In this document: positions 1 to 8,582 of the stretch, in pieces
Position numbering within the stretch: the stretch's first letter is position 1
Layout: each line of letters begins with the position of its first letter
NCBI GenBank assembly: GCA_902801255.1
Contig: CADCHO010000020.1
Span: 1 to 33,775, forward strand
Direction: 5' to 3'
DNA: 33,775 nt
Source of the DNA: an uncultured Eubacteriales bacterium
GTDB taxonomy: Bacteria > Bacillota > Clostridia > Peptostreptococcales > Anaerovoracaceae
Program-made: the position numbers and the translations under genes
Notes under the pieces: generated by a model
The model's database searches: none
What the model saw: only the letters and a program-made list of their open reading frames with translations
What the model was told of the DNA's origin: nothing

Positions 1-40
1 CTCCGGCCAGGAGCATAGCTAACATTTTTTTCTTTTTCAT
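1..40 (-). CDS. glgC: Glucose-1-phosphate adenylyltransferase, N-terminal fragment (runs off the left edge)
   Basis: Only the first 13 codons are in the window. They read M-K-K-K-K-M-L-A-M-L-L-A-G, the usual start of GlgC, leading into its nucleotide-binding loop. GlgC makes ADP-glucose from ATP and glucose-1-phosphate, the committed step of bacterial glycogen synthesis. An AGGAGG sequence at 55-50 lies 9 nt upstream of the ATG at 40. Another in-frame ATG at 46 is only 3 nt from that ribosome binding site and is less likely. The gene begins 26 nt after the glgP stop in the same direction, which supports the identification through a glgB-glgP-glgC operon. The call rests on a very short peptide plus context. 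Confidence 0.8.
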   Translation of the reverse strand, partial: MKKKKMLAMLLAG

Positions 41-66
41 ACTCATCAGCCTCCTGTGTTATTAAA

Positions 67-2490
67 TTATATATTCCAGATATCTTTTGCGTATTCTGAG
101 ATGGTGCGGTCACTGGAGAAGAATGCGGAATTGGCGATATTTGCCAGCGACATGCGGGCCCATTTCTCCTTGTCCTTATATATCCCGTCCATGTTTTCCC
201 ACGCCTTTACATACGAATCGAAATCTCCGAGCACGAAGTATTCGTCATTGCTTCTGATCAAAGCATCATGGATGCCCCAGAAGTTATAATCGCTGCGGCT
301 GAATGTGCCGTCTATGAGCTGGTTCGTCATGCGCTGAAGTCTTGGGTCCTCACTGATGACGTACTGCGAGAAATAACCTCCGTGCTTGTAATAGCTGTCT
401 GTCTCTTCAGACGAATATCCGAAGATGCAGATGTTGTCCATGCCTGCAAGCTGGCTGATCTCAACATTTGCTCCGTCCATCGTACCGAGTGTGACCGCTC
501 CGTTCATCATGAACTTCATGTTTCCGGTTCCGCTCGCTTCCTTGCCTGCTGTGGATATCTGCTCGCTTATGTCAGCTGCAGGGTAGATAAGTTGTGCGTT
601 TGATACGCAGAAGTTCTCTATGAATATCACCTTGATTCTCTGGCTGACAACAGGGTCGGAATTGACCATGTCTGCCAGGCTGTTGATGAACTTGATCACT
701 TCTTTTGCAAAGGCGTAACCCTGAGCAGCCTTACCTGCAAAGATAAATGTATAGTTGTGGATCGGCAGATCAGGATTCTCCTTGAGCCTGTTGTAGAGGT
801 CCAGGATCTTTAATCCGTTGAGCAGCTGTCTCTTATAGGCATGTATTCTCTTTACCTGAACGTCAAACACCGAGTCAGGATCGACTTCTATTTCCATGCG
901 GTCTGCAATGTACTTAGCAAGCCTCTCCTTGTTCTGCCTCTTGACAGCCATGAGATCATCGAGGAATGCACTGTCCTGCGCGTATTCTTCAAGCTTCTTG
1001 ATCTGCTCAAAGTCCGTCTGCCAGTCGGTGCCTATGGTGTTGTCGATAAGCTGTGCCAGCCCCGGATTTGCCTGCATCATAAACCTGCGGTGGCTTATTC
1101 CGTTAGTCTTGTTGTTGAACTTCTGTGGCTGCAGTTCATAGAACTTGCTGAATATCGTCTTTGTGAGGATATCGCTGTGAAGAGCCGAAACACCGTTGAC
1201 CGAATGGCTTCCGACTACTGACAGGTTGGCCATCTTTACTTCATTGTCCCAGAGAGGTGAAGTCTCGCGGCTCAGCGTATGCCAGTCATCAGCTTCCAGA
1301 GGAAGGCTTTCCTGCCAGCGCTTGTTTATCTCGTCAATGATCATATAGATCCTAGGCAGGAGCTGCTGGAAATGCGGAATGTTCCACTTTTCGAGAGCTT
1401 CAGGCAGCACGGTGTGGTTCGTGAAGGAAACCGCTGCTCTTACGATTTGCCATGCGTCTTTCCACTCGAGTCCCTCTTCATCGATGAATACTCTCATCAA
1501 CTCAGGGATGCACATGGTAGGATGCGTATCGTTGATGTGGATCTGTATCCTGTCAGCGAACTTATCCCACTGTTTTGTTCCATAGCGTGATTTGTATTCT
1601 CTGATTATCATGCCGATTCCTGCGGCAACAAGGAAGTACTCCTGTCTGAGACGAAGTTGCTTGCCGATACCGTTTGTATCATCAGGGTAAAGAATGCTGG
1701 TAAGCGCCTCGATCTCACTGCGCTCCTTCATTGCATCGCTGTAGTTACCTGCATTGAAAGCGTCCATATCGATCGTATCGTGTACCGGCTGAGCATCCCA
1801 GAGATGAAGGGTATTGACAGTACGTCCGCCGAAGCCGAGGATAGGCACATCATAAGGTACGGCCCTGACAGTCGTATAGTCTACATGCTTGTATTCCATC
1901 TGACCGTCTTTTAGGGACCTCTCTACCTTTCCTCCGAATTTTACTATCACGGAGTCATACGGCTTTGCTCTTTCCCATATATATCCTTCGTCAAGCCATG
2001 CATCAGGCACTTCGATCTGATGACCGCTGACTATTTTTTGTTTAAAGAGACCGAATTTGTATCTGAGGCCCATACCATCACCCCTGATACCGAGCGCTGC
2101 CATCGAATCGAGGAAGCACGCTGCAAGTCTTCCGAGGCCGCCGTTACCGAGGCCCGGATCAGGCTCTACCTCAAGCAATGTGTCGAGGTATGTGCCCATT
2201 TCCGCCAGACCTTCAGCTGCGTAATCGCGGATGCCAAGGTTCAGCAGATAATTTTCCATAAGCTTTCCGATGAGGAATTCCATCGAAAAGTAATACACTT
2301 TCTTATCTTCTTCCTTTTTGCGTCCGGACAGTATTTCTACTGCGCCTGTTCTTTCCTGAGCTTCGCGTTCCACCAGTCTAGCGAGAACAGCGAATTTGTC
2401 CTTGTCGTCCAGATGCTCAGGATCTCTTCTGAACATCGTGTTTGAAATGCGTTTGTACTCTGTTTTGAAATCGTCTTTGTTTCTAATCAT
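67..2490 (-). CDS. glgP: Glycogen/alpha-glucan phosphorylase
   Basis: This 807-aa protein has the normal length for the GT35 phosphorylase family. It removes glucose-1-phosphate from alpha-1,4-glucan ends using inorganic phosphate and pyridoxal phosphate, in the cytoplasm. The PLP-binding signature EASGTGNMKF is present with the Schiff-base lysine at about residue 659. The glycine-rich active-site stretch DPGLGNGGLGRLAACF is near residue 110, and the NDTHP motif is also present. An AAAGGA ribosome binding site lies 5 nt upstream of the ATG. The gene starts 9 nt after the glgB stop, and glgC follows 26 nt after its own stop, so synthesis and breakdown of glycogen are probably co-transcribed. 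No broken motif is seen. Confidence 0.97.
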   Translation of the reverse strand: MIRNKDDFKTEYKRISNTMFRRDPEHLDDKDKFAVLARLVEREAQERTGAVEILSGRKKEEDKKVYYFSMEFLIGKLMENYLLNLGIRDYAAEGLAEMGTYLDTLLEVEPDPGLGNGGLGRLAACFLDSMAALGIRGDGMGLRYKFGLFKQKIVSGHQIEVPDAWLDEGYIWERAKPYDSVIVKFGGKVERSLKDGQMEYKHVDYTTVRAVPYDVPILGFGGRTVNTLHLWDAQPVHDTIDMDAFNAGNYSDAMKERSEIEALTSILYPDDTNGIGKQLRLRQEYFLVAAGIGMIIREYKSRYGTKQWDKFADRIQIHINDTHPTMCIPELMRVFIDEEGLEWKDAWQIVRAAVSFTNHTVLPEALEKWNIPHFQQLLPRIYMIIDEINKRWQESLPLEADDWHTLSRETSPLWDNEVKMANLSVVGSHSVNGVSALHSDILTKTIFSKFYELQPQKFNNKTNGISHRRFMMQANPGLAQLIDNTIGTDWQTDFEQIKKLEEYAQDSAFLDDLMAVKRQNKERLAKYIADRMEIEVDPDSVFDVQVKRIHAYKRQLLNGLKILDLYNRLKENPDLPIHNYTFIFAGKAAQGYAFAKEVIKFINSLADMVNSDPVVSQRIKVIFIENFCVSNAQLIYPAADISEQISTAGKEASGTGNMKFMMNGAVTLGTMDGANVEISQLAGMDNICIFGYSSEETDSYYKHGGYFSQYVISEDPRLQRMTNQLIDGTFSRSDYNFWGIHDALIRSNDEYFVLGDFDSYVKAWENMDGIYKDKEKWARMSLANIANSAFFSSDRTISEYAKDIWNI

Positions 2491-2499
2491 CTGAATCCT

Positions 2500-4401
2500 T
2501 TAATGACCCTTTCTATTATAGTTTTTTCTGAATATAGCAGCTCCAACAACAGGCATCTTTATAGTTATCGAATACGGCATGCCATGTCTTGGCTTCTTTT
2601 TGGCACGTACCTGACGTGTATTGACCCTGCCGCTTCCGGCATATTTTACGTCATCGGAGTTGATTATCTCTTTATAGTAACCCGGTTCCGGGACACCAAT
2701 CTCAAATTCATCGAACGCCTCAACGCCCATGTTAAGTGCACATATAAGCAGTTCTCCCGGATCACCTTCAGAGGTGCCTCTGGCGCGTCTGTAATATGTG
2801 AGCACCTTCTGTCTTCTGTCGTCAGGATCTATCCACTTGAAGCCCTCCCAGCTGTTGTCATCTGACCACAGAGCCGGATGATCGGTGTAAATATGATTGA
2901 GATCCTTTATGAATCTCTGATGTTTCTCATGATTTTCATATCCGAGAAGGAACCACTCGAGGCCTTCGTATTCACGCCATTCTATGAACTGTGCTATCTC
3001 GTGCCCCATGAAGTTGAGCTTCTTGCCCGGGAATGTCATCTGGTACATTGCCAGAAGTCTTGTGCCTGCAAACTGACGCCATATGTCTCCCGGCATGCGT
3101 CCGATAAGGCTCTTCTTCCCATGCACTACTTCATCGTGCGAAAGCGGAAGCACATAGTTCTCGCTGTAGGCATATGTCATGGAGAATGTCAGCTTGTTGT
3201 GTGCGCCCTCTCTCCAAGGGAAATCCGTAGACATGTACTCAAGTGTATCATTCATCCAGCCCATATTCCACTTAAAATGGAATCCCAGACCTCCGTTTGA
3301 AGGCGGCTGTGTCACCATCGGCCAGGCTGTACTCTCTTCAGCAACAGTAATAGCTCCTTTAACTTCATTGCCAATCATGTAATTGAATTCCTTGAGGAAC
3401 TCGACTGCTTCCAGATCAGTCTCACCGCCGTCTTTATTGAATCTCATTTTGGATTTATCGCTGATTCCGAAGTTCAGATACAGCATGCTTGTGACACCGT
3501 CAACACGCAGGCCGTCAGCATGATACTCGTCAAGCCAGTACATCGCGTTCGACAGAAGGAAGCTCCTCACCTGGGGTCTTCCAAAGTCAAACTTATATGT
3601 ACCCCAGTCCGGATGAACGATGCTCTCATAAAGCTTGTCTCCGTTAAAGTCCCTCAGACCATGATCATCAGGACAGAAATGCCCCGGTACCCAGTCGAGT
3701 ATGACGCCGATGCCTTCTTTATGGAATGCCTCGATAAGATGCTTCAGTCCGTGTGCGGATCCGTACCTTGAAGTAGGAGCATAGAAGCCCGTTACCTGAT
3801 ATCCCCATGAAGCGTCAAGAGGATGCTCCATGACAGGCAGGAACTCGATATGTGTATAGCCCATTTCTTTTACATAAGGTACCAGCATGTCTGCAAGTTC
3901 CCTGTAAGAGTAAAATGCTTCTTCCTCGTCAGGACGCTTCCATGACCCCAGATGGCACTCATATATGTTCATCGGAGAAGTAAAGTTATTCCTTGTTTCT
4001 CTGGCCTTCATCCACTCATCATCATGCCATTCATACCAGAGCTCGGTCACGATTGAATCCGTTCCCGGCCTTTTAACGGACATGAATGCAAACGGGTCTG
4101 CTTTGAAAAGATGCGCTCCTTTTGCTGTTTCGATCTCATATTTATAATGATCGCCTGCTTTGGCTCCGGGAACAAAGCAGGTCCATACACCTGTATCCCC
4201 GATATGCTCCATCACAGCTGACGCATCCCAGCCATTGAAATCGCCTGTCACTCTGACCGACCTTACATCAGGAGCCCACAGCGTGAACTGAACACCGCCG
4301 TCTGCAATATGTGCTCCGAAGGTCCTGTATGCGTGGTGAAGTTTGCCTGTATTGTACAGATACAGAAGTTCGTTTGTGAGTTTCTCTTTTGTGCTGCTCA
4401 T
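2500..4401 (-). CDS. glgB: 1,4-alpha-glucan branching enzyme
   Basis: A GH13 branching enzyme that creates alpha-1,6 branch points in glycogen. From the N terminus there is a CBM48-like beta-sandwich (about residues 25-115, with FTLWAPDVRSVRVTGDFNGW), then the catalytic barrel. Motifs are DWVPGHF, GLRVDGVTSML with the nucleophile Asp at about 301, AEEST with the acid/base Glu at about 355, and LSHDEVVHGK. The longest reading frame begins at a GTG at 4410. I prefer the ATG at 4401 because AAAGGTGG lies 5 nt upstream of it and overlaps the GTG. That gives 633 aa, near the length of short bacterial GlgB forms lacking the extra N1 domain. It lies 21 nt after prsW and 9 nt before glgP. Confidence 0.96.
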   Translation of the reverse strand: MSSTKEKLTNELLYLYNTGKLHHAYRTFGAHIADGGVQFTLWAPDVRSVRVTGDFNGWDASAVMEHIGDTGVWTCFVPGAKAGDHYKYEIETAKGAHLFKADPFAFMSVKRPGTDSIVTELWYEWHDDEWMKARETRNNFTSPMNIYECHLGSWKRPDEEEAFYSYRELADMLVPYVKEMGYTHIEFLPVMEHPLDASWGYQVTGFYAPTSRYGSAHGLKHLIEAFHKEGIGVILDWVPGHFCPDDHGLRDFNGDKLYESIVHPDWGTYKFDFGRPQVRSFLLSNAMYWLDEYHADGLRVDGVTSMLYLNFGISDKSKMRFNKDGGETDLEAVEFLKEFNYMIGNEVKGAITVAEESTAWPMVTQPPSNGGLGFHFKWNMGWMNDTLEYMSTDFPWREGAHNKLTFSMTYAYSENYVLPLSHDEVVHGKKSLIGRMPGDIWRQFAGTRLLAMYQMTFPGKKLNFMGHEIAQFIEWREYEGLEWFLLGYENHEKHQRFIKDLNHIYTDHPALWSDDNSWEGFKWIDPDDRRQKVLTYYRRARGTSEGDPGELLICALNMGVEAFDEFEIGVPEPGYYKEIINSDDVKYAGSGRVNTRQVRAKKKPRHGMPYSITIKMPVVGAAIFRKNYNRKGH

Positions 4402-4422
4402 AGGTTCCACCTTTTTTCAGTA

Positions 4423-5154
4423 TCAAATATCAACGTTGTAATCAATGGTGCGTGCCCGTGGATAGAATCCGGACCTGTAATCAGCGGCTGACATTCTTTT
4501 GATCGTTTCAATAGCTGCAATGTACAGTATCACGACGAAGATGAGCAGCTGCATTGTACCGTTATTGCCGAGGAACGCAAATGTATCATATGTTCCATGG
4601 ATCAGCATAGGCACTATCAGTGAGAGCAATGTATATCCCACTACAGCACCTTTGTTTCCAAGGATAGCCGCCTTCTTTGAATATGAGTAAAATACGCCCA
4701 TGAACACTCCGCAGAACGCATGGAGCGGTATGGCTGTAAATGCCCTTACTACTGCAGTCTGAAGACCGTAAACTGCGACATAACCGAGATTTTCATAAAT
4801 GGCAAAGCCTACTGCCGATGACACTCCGTAAACGATGCCGTCAAACCTGTAGTTGAAACCCGGATAATTCCAGGATCCCAGCCTCATGGCCAGAAACTTC
4901 ACGGTCTCTTCAACGAGCGCCGCTATGCAGAATGCCGTGGTCAGCGCATACTCCAGCGAGCCCTTTGGATACTGAGGGAGAAACTGGCTCTCGAAACGCT
5001 CAATATAGGCTGCGGCACAGCAGGAAAGTACGCCAAACAGTATGATCCTCGCGATCAGGCGCGGCGGCTCCTTTTCTACTTTATCCTTTCTGTATACATA
5101 TATGATTAACAGCAGACCCGGTATTATCGCCAGGGCCATAAGGTTCCTGTCCAT
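4423..5154 (-). CDS. prsW: PrsW-family intramembrane metalloprotease
   Basis: A 243-aa polytopic membrane protein with about seven hydrophobic stretches. PrsW-type (RsiW-protease) signatures are visible: VEETVKF (Glu82, Glu83, Lys86), FDGIVYGVSSAVGFAIYEN (about 104-122) and LHAFCGVFMG with His145. The family belongs to the CPBP/abortive-infection-like glutamic or metallo intramembrane proteases. The Bacillus member cleaves the anti-sigma factor RsiW. No sigma/anti-sigma pair is in this window, so the substrate is unknown. The gene lies between fbp plus a 31-aa membrane peptide upstream and glgB downstream, 21 nt away, an unusual place for it. The ribosome binding site is AAGGGGA. The family call is firm and the substrate is not predictable. 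Confidence 0.88.
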   Translation of the reverse strand: MDRNLMALAIIPGLLLIIYVYRKDKVEKEPPRLIARIILFGVLSCCAAAYIERFESQFLPQYPKGSLEYALTTAFCIAALVEETVKFLAMRLGSWNYPGFNYRFDGIVYGVSSAVGFAIYENLGYVAVYGLQTAVVRAFTAIPLHAFCGVFMGVFYSYSKKAAILGNKGAVVGYTLLSLIVPMLIHGTYDTFAFLGNNGTMQLLIFVVILYIAAIETIKRMSAADYRSGFYPRARTIDYNVDI

Positions 5155-5195
5155 TTTTTATCCCCTTTTTTCATTTTTGTATATTCCGGTGTGAT

Positions 5196-5291
5196 TTAGA
5201 GTTTATCTCTGTTGTTCTTATAAAGCAGAAGTATGTACCAGATGCAGCAGGCAAGAAGCACTCCTCCGAGTAATTTTAAAATTATTGCCAT
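5196..5291 (-). CDS. 31-residue single-span membrane peptide (hypothetical)
   Basis: A short reading frame of 31 codons plus TAA lies in the gap between fbp and prsW. It begins MAIILKLLGGVLLACCIWYI and ends in a charged tail, YKNNRDKL. The start is well supported by AAAGGGGG 5 nt upstream of the ATG at 5291. Residues 2-24 are almost entirely hydrophobic, enough for one membrane span, and the C-terminal Lys/Arg cluster suggests the tail stays inside. Two adjacent cysteines (15-16) lie within the span. It starts 17 nt after the fbp stop and ends 41 nt before prsW, so it would be co-expressed with both. I do not recognise a family. It could be a regulator or ligand of the neighbouring PrsW, but that is inference. 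Confidence 0.6.
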   Translation of the reverse strand: MAIILKLLGGVLLACCIWYILLLYKNNRDKL

Positions 5292-5308
5292 GTCTGCCCC
5301 CTTTCGTA

Positions 5309-7258
5309 TTAATAAATCTCTCTGATACCGCCGCCTACGAACTGATCATACAGAGCCTCCAGCGTAGCGATCTGCTCACGGATCTCTGCGCCATTGTCAG
5401 TATCTCTGATTCTCAGTCTGACAGGCTCAGTGTGTACCAGATGCATGATCGGTCTGTGGAAGACCTGAGTGCCATCTTCACGCAGAGGTTCGTATGGCTG
5501 ATGCTCTGCAATATACATGTGCTTAGAAGTCATTATGGCTGTATAGCCGGCGATACCCGTCGTCTTGTGATATGCCTTCGATATGCCTCCGTCGATAATG
5601 AACAGTTTTCCGTTCGCCTTGATAGGTGTCTCACCCTTGGAGAGCTTGACCGGAACATGTCCGTTCAGTATGAATCCATGCTTTGGGTCGAGGCCGAAAT
5701 CTTTGAGAATCTTTACTGCGATCTCTTCATTATCGATCAGCTTATAGTAAGGAATCTTGTTCTCTTTATGTGTTGATTTGTCTGCAATGAAGTATCTCTC
5801 GAAAGTCGTCATCTTATCCTTGCCGAACAGCGGGGAATCCTCGGACAGCCACAGATACCACATAATTGATGCGGCTTCCGCAGAAGTTCTGCCATCAGCC
5901 TGCTTACCACGGGCGTCTCTGATCATCTGATCGAGCTTACGCATGTATGCGGCGCCTTTGTACTTCTTTCCATCGATCTCCACAGCTTTGAAGTTGCCGC
6001 GTTCGGTCAAAATCATGCAGCCGTGATACAGAAGATTGCCGTTCATGATCTTAAAGAGCGAGCCGTGAGTAAACATGTAGTTGATGTGTCTCTGAAGCTT
6101 CTCCGAATTCAGTATCGAAGACTCGAGAGCTACCATTACTTCTTCTTCCTGCTCTGTAAGCTTGTATGGATCCTTTGGATCAACAGTCGGGAAATTCATG
6201 TCCCTCATCGGCCACTCAACTCCGTCAACCATTACCGTTCCCTTTTCGAAATCGATAGCCTCGAGGAGATTCCTGTGTTCGAGATGATATTCAGGGTGAG
6301 CCATGATCTCCTGTCCCTCCAGCTTGAACTGGATGATCGAGATCATCTTGTGCATCTTTGCAGCAAGTTTAGGCGGGATAGGGTCATACTTATTCGTTTC
6401 AAGCACATTAGGCATGAAGAATTCACACGGATCGTCTTTATAAATATGCTGTGCCAGTGATGCCAGCGGACGCAGGTTGAATCCGTAGCCTACCTCGAGC
6501 ATATCGAAGTTGTTATAACGCACGTTGATACGGATCATCGTGGCTATGCACGCTCTGTTTCCGCAGGCTGCTCCCATCCACAAAATGTCGTGGTTGCCCC
6601 ACTGGATATCTACTCCGCGGTTTGCCATAAGGTAATCCAGAACGACATGGGATTTAGGACCTCTGTCGAAAATGTCTCCGATAATGTGGAGCCTGTCGAC
6701 AACCATGTTAGCTATAGTCTCTGTGATATCAACGATGAACTCTTTGGCCGCATCATACTCTATGATTGTATCGATGATCTCATCATAGTATTTGTGTCTG
6801 TCCAGAACATTATCGGCAAAAAGAAGCTCGTCCATTATATATGATGAGAATATAGGCAGACGTTTCTTCACCTTCGATCTGGTGTACTTGTTGGATACAA
6901 CGCGGCAAATCGCGATCAGCCTTCTGATCGACACCTTGCACCATGCATCAAAATTTGTCTCACTTTTCTCCCTTCTGGCCATCTCCGCCTCAGGGTTGTA
7001 GATAAGTGCCGCAAGCGCGTCGCACTCACTTTCGGTCAGGATGTTCCCGAATACTTCGTCTATTCTCATGCGGATCATACCCGAGCCGCTCCTGACGAAG
7101 TGATGGAATGCATCGTACTCACCGTGGATGTCACTGAGGAAAAACTCAGTGGCTTTCGGAAGAGCAAGGATCGCTCTGAGGTTGATGATCTCGGTCCTTA
7201 CACTTCTGCGGTTCGGATACTTCTCTGCGAGAAGCTTGAGATAATTGATATCAGGCAT
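5309..7258 (-). CDS. fbp: Fructose-1,6-bisphosphatase class III
   Basis: A 649-aa enzyme of the Firmicutes-specific class III FBPase family (PF06874), which hydrolyses fructose-1,6-bisphosphate to fructose-6-phosphate in gluconeogenesis. The calcineurin-like metallophosphatase motifs are visible: SDIHGEYD (42-49), GDIFDRGP (194-201) and WGNHDILWMG (220-229). Length and start agree with the family. The ATG is preceded by GGAGGAA at 4 nt. It lies 22 nt after murA and leads into the prsW-glg genes, so one transcript could move carbon from gluconeogenesis into glycogen. A reversible PPi-type phosphofructokinase is also in the window, which would make this enzyme the unidirectional option. Confidence 0.96.
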   Translation of the reverse strand: MPDINYLKLLAEKYPNRRSVRTEIINLRAILALPKATEFFLSDIHGEYDAFHHFVRSGSGMIRMRIDEVFGNILTESECDALAALIYNPEAEMARREKSETNFDAWCKVSIRRLIAICRVVSNKYTRSKVKKRLPIFSSYIMDELLFADNVLDRHKYYDEIIDTIIEYDAAKEFIVDITETIANMVVDRLHIIGDIFDRGPKSHVVLDYLMANRGVDIQWGNHDILWMGAACGNRACIATMIRINVRYNNFDMLEVGYGFNLRPLASLAQHIYKDDPCEFFMPNVLETNKYDPIPPKLAAKMHKMISIIQFKLEGQEIMAHPEYHLEHRNLLEAIDFEKGTVMVDGVEWPMRDMNFPTVDPKDPYKLTEQEEEVMVALESSILNSEKLQRHINYMFTHGSLFKIMNGNLLYHGCMILTERGNFKAVEIDGKKYKGAAYMRKLDQMIRDARGKQADGRTSAEAASIMWYLWLSEDSPLFGKDKMTTFERYFIADKSTHKENKIPYYKLIDNEEIAVKILKDFGLDPKHGFILNGHVPVKLSKGETPIKANGKLFIIDGGISKAYHKTTGIAGYTAIMTSKHMYIAEHQPYEPLREDGTQVFHRPIMHLVHTEPVRLRIRDTDNGAEIREQIATLEALYDQFVGGGIREIY

Positions 7259-7280
7259 GACGTTCCTCCGTTTACTCTGT

Positions 7281-8555
7281 TCAATCGTTAGAAATCTTCA
7301 TAATGTCGGCTCCAAGAGCCTTGAATTTGCCTACGAAGTTTTCGTAGCCTCTTTCAATGTGATATATCTCGCTTATCTCTGTAGTCCCCGTAGCGGAAAG
7401 TCCCGCAAGCACCATTGCAGCTCCCGCCCTTAGGTCAGTTGCTCTTACTTTTGCTCCTTTGAGGTGTTTGCCTCCCGGTACTATAGCTTCTCTGTTTTCA
7501 GTTATTATGTCAGCACCCATCCGGTTGAGCTCAACAACGTGCATAAACCTGTTTTCGAAAACAGTCTCTCTTACAACACTGCTGCCTTCGACGGTGGTTA
7601 GAAAAGCCATAAAGGGCGACTGAATGTCTGTCGGAAATCCCGGGTATGGGAGCGTCTTGATATCAGTCGCAATAAGATTCCTGTCTCTCGCGTCAACATA
7701 AATACCTTCAGGGGTAACTTCAACATCTACATTGCACTCCTTGAGCTTTGCCATAATTGGCCTTACATGCCCCGGGAGAGCATTCCTTATAAGAATATCG
7801 CCGCGTGTGATGGCTGCTGCGAGCATGAATGTTCCGGTCTCTATCCTGTCAGGGATAGCCTCGTGGATGCAGCCTGAAAGTTTCTGAACGCCCTCGATAC
7901 GGATCATATCAGTACCGGCATATTTGATCCTTGCGCCCATCTTGTTGAGCTGGTTTGCAAGGTCGATTATTTCAGGTTCCTTTGCGGCATTTTCGATTAT
8001 TGTTGTTCCTCTCGCGGTTGTTGCCGCCATGAGGATGTTTTCTGTTGCTCCTACACTCGGGAAGTCGAGATAGATGACGTCTCCCTTGAGGCCATCCGGT
8101 CCGGCAGACACAGTGACCAGCTCGTTTTCGACATCTTCCACGACTTCAGCGCCAAGAGCTCTGAATCCCTTCAAATGAAGATCTATAGGTCTTCTTCCTA
8201 TTGTGCATCCGCCCGGCATAGGCATAACTATTTTGCCGTGTCTGGCGAGCATAGGTCCCATAGTAAAAAGAGACGCCCTCATCTCCTGCACAAGATCTCT
8301 GTCGCCTTCACAGGATATTATTTCGGGCGTACTGATCCTGATGATACCCTCTTCAGTATCATCAATCTTTGCTCCATACTTAGAGAGCATCTTCTTCATA
8401 ACGTTGACATCTGCGAGATCGGGGACGTCCTCGATCACGCAGGTGTCTGTTGTCATTATTGTTGCGGCAAGAAGCGGAAGCACTGAATTCTTTGCCCCGC
8501 TTATCCATACTTCACCGTGAAGCGGTCCGCTGTTATTAACTAGGATTTTTGCCAT
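7281..8555 (-). CDS. murA: UDP-N-acetylglucosamine 1-carboxyvinyltransferase
   Basis: A 424-aa EPSP-synthase-fold enzyme catalysing the first committed step of peptidoglycan synthesis, transfer of enolpyruvate from PEP to UDP-GlcNAc. The substrate-binding Lys22-Asn23 pair is in SGAKNSVLPLLA. The catalytic loop GGCTIGRRPIDLH carries Cys117, so the enzyme should be sensitive to fosfomycin-type alkylation. A strong AGGAGG lies 6 nt before the ATG. It is 27 nt downstream of the Lys/Ala-rich membrane-protein gene and 22 nt upstream of fbp, all on one strand. Clostridia often carry two murA copies, and which paralogue this is cannot be told from here. Confidence 0.96.
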   Translation of the reverse strand: MAKILVNNSGPLHGEVWISGAKNSVLPLLAATIMTTDTCVIEDVPDLADVNVMKKMLSKYGAKIDDTEEGIIRISTPEIISCEGDRDLVQEMRASLFTMGPMLARHGKIVMPMPGGCTIGRRPIDLHLKGFRALGAEVVEDVENELVTVSAGPDGLKGDVIYLDFPSVGATENILMAATTARGTTIIENAAKEPEIIDLANQLNKMGARIKYAGTDMIRIEGVQKLSGCIHEAIPDRIETGTFMLAAAITRGDILIRNALPGHVRPIMAKLKECNVDVEVTPEGIYVDARDRNLIATDIKTLPYPGFPTDIQSPFMAFLTTVEGSSVVRETVFENRFMHVVELNRMGADIITENREAIVPGGKHLKGAKVRATDLRAGAAMVLAGLSATGTTEISEIYHIERGYENFVGKFKALGADIMKISND

Positions 8556-8582
8556 TAATGGCCTCCTGTGATGATAGTATTT

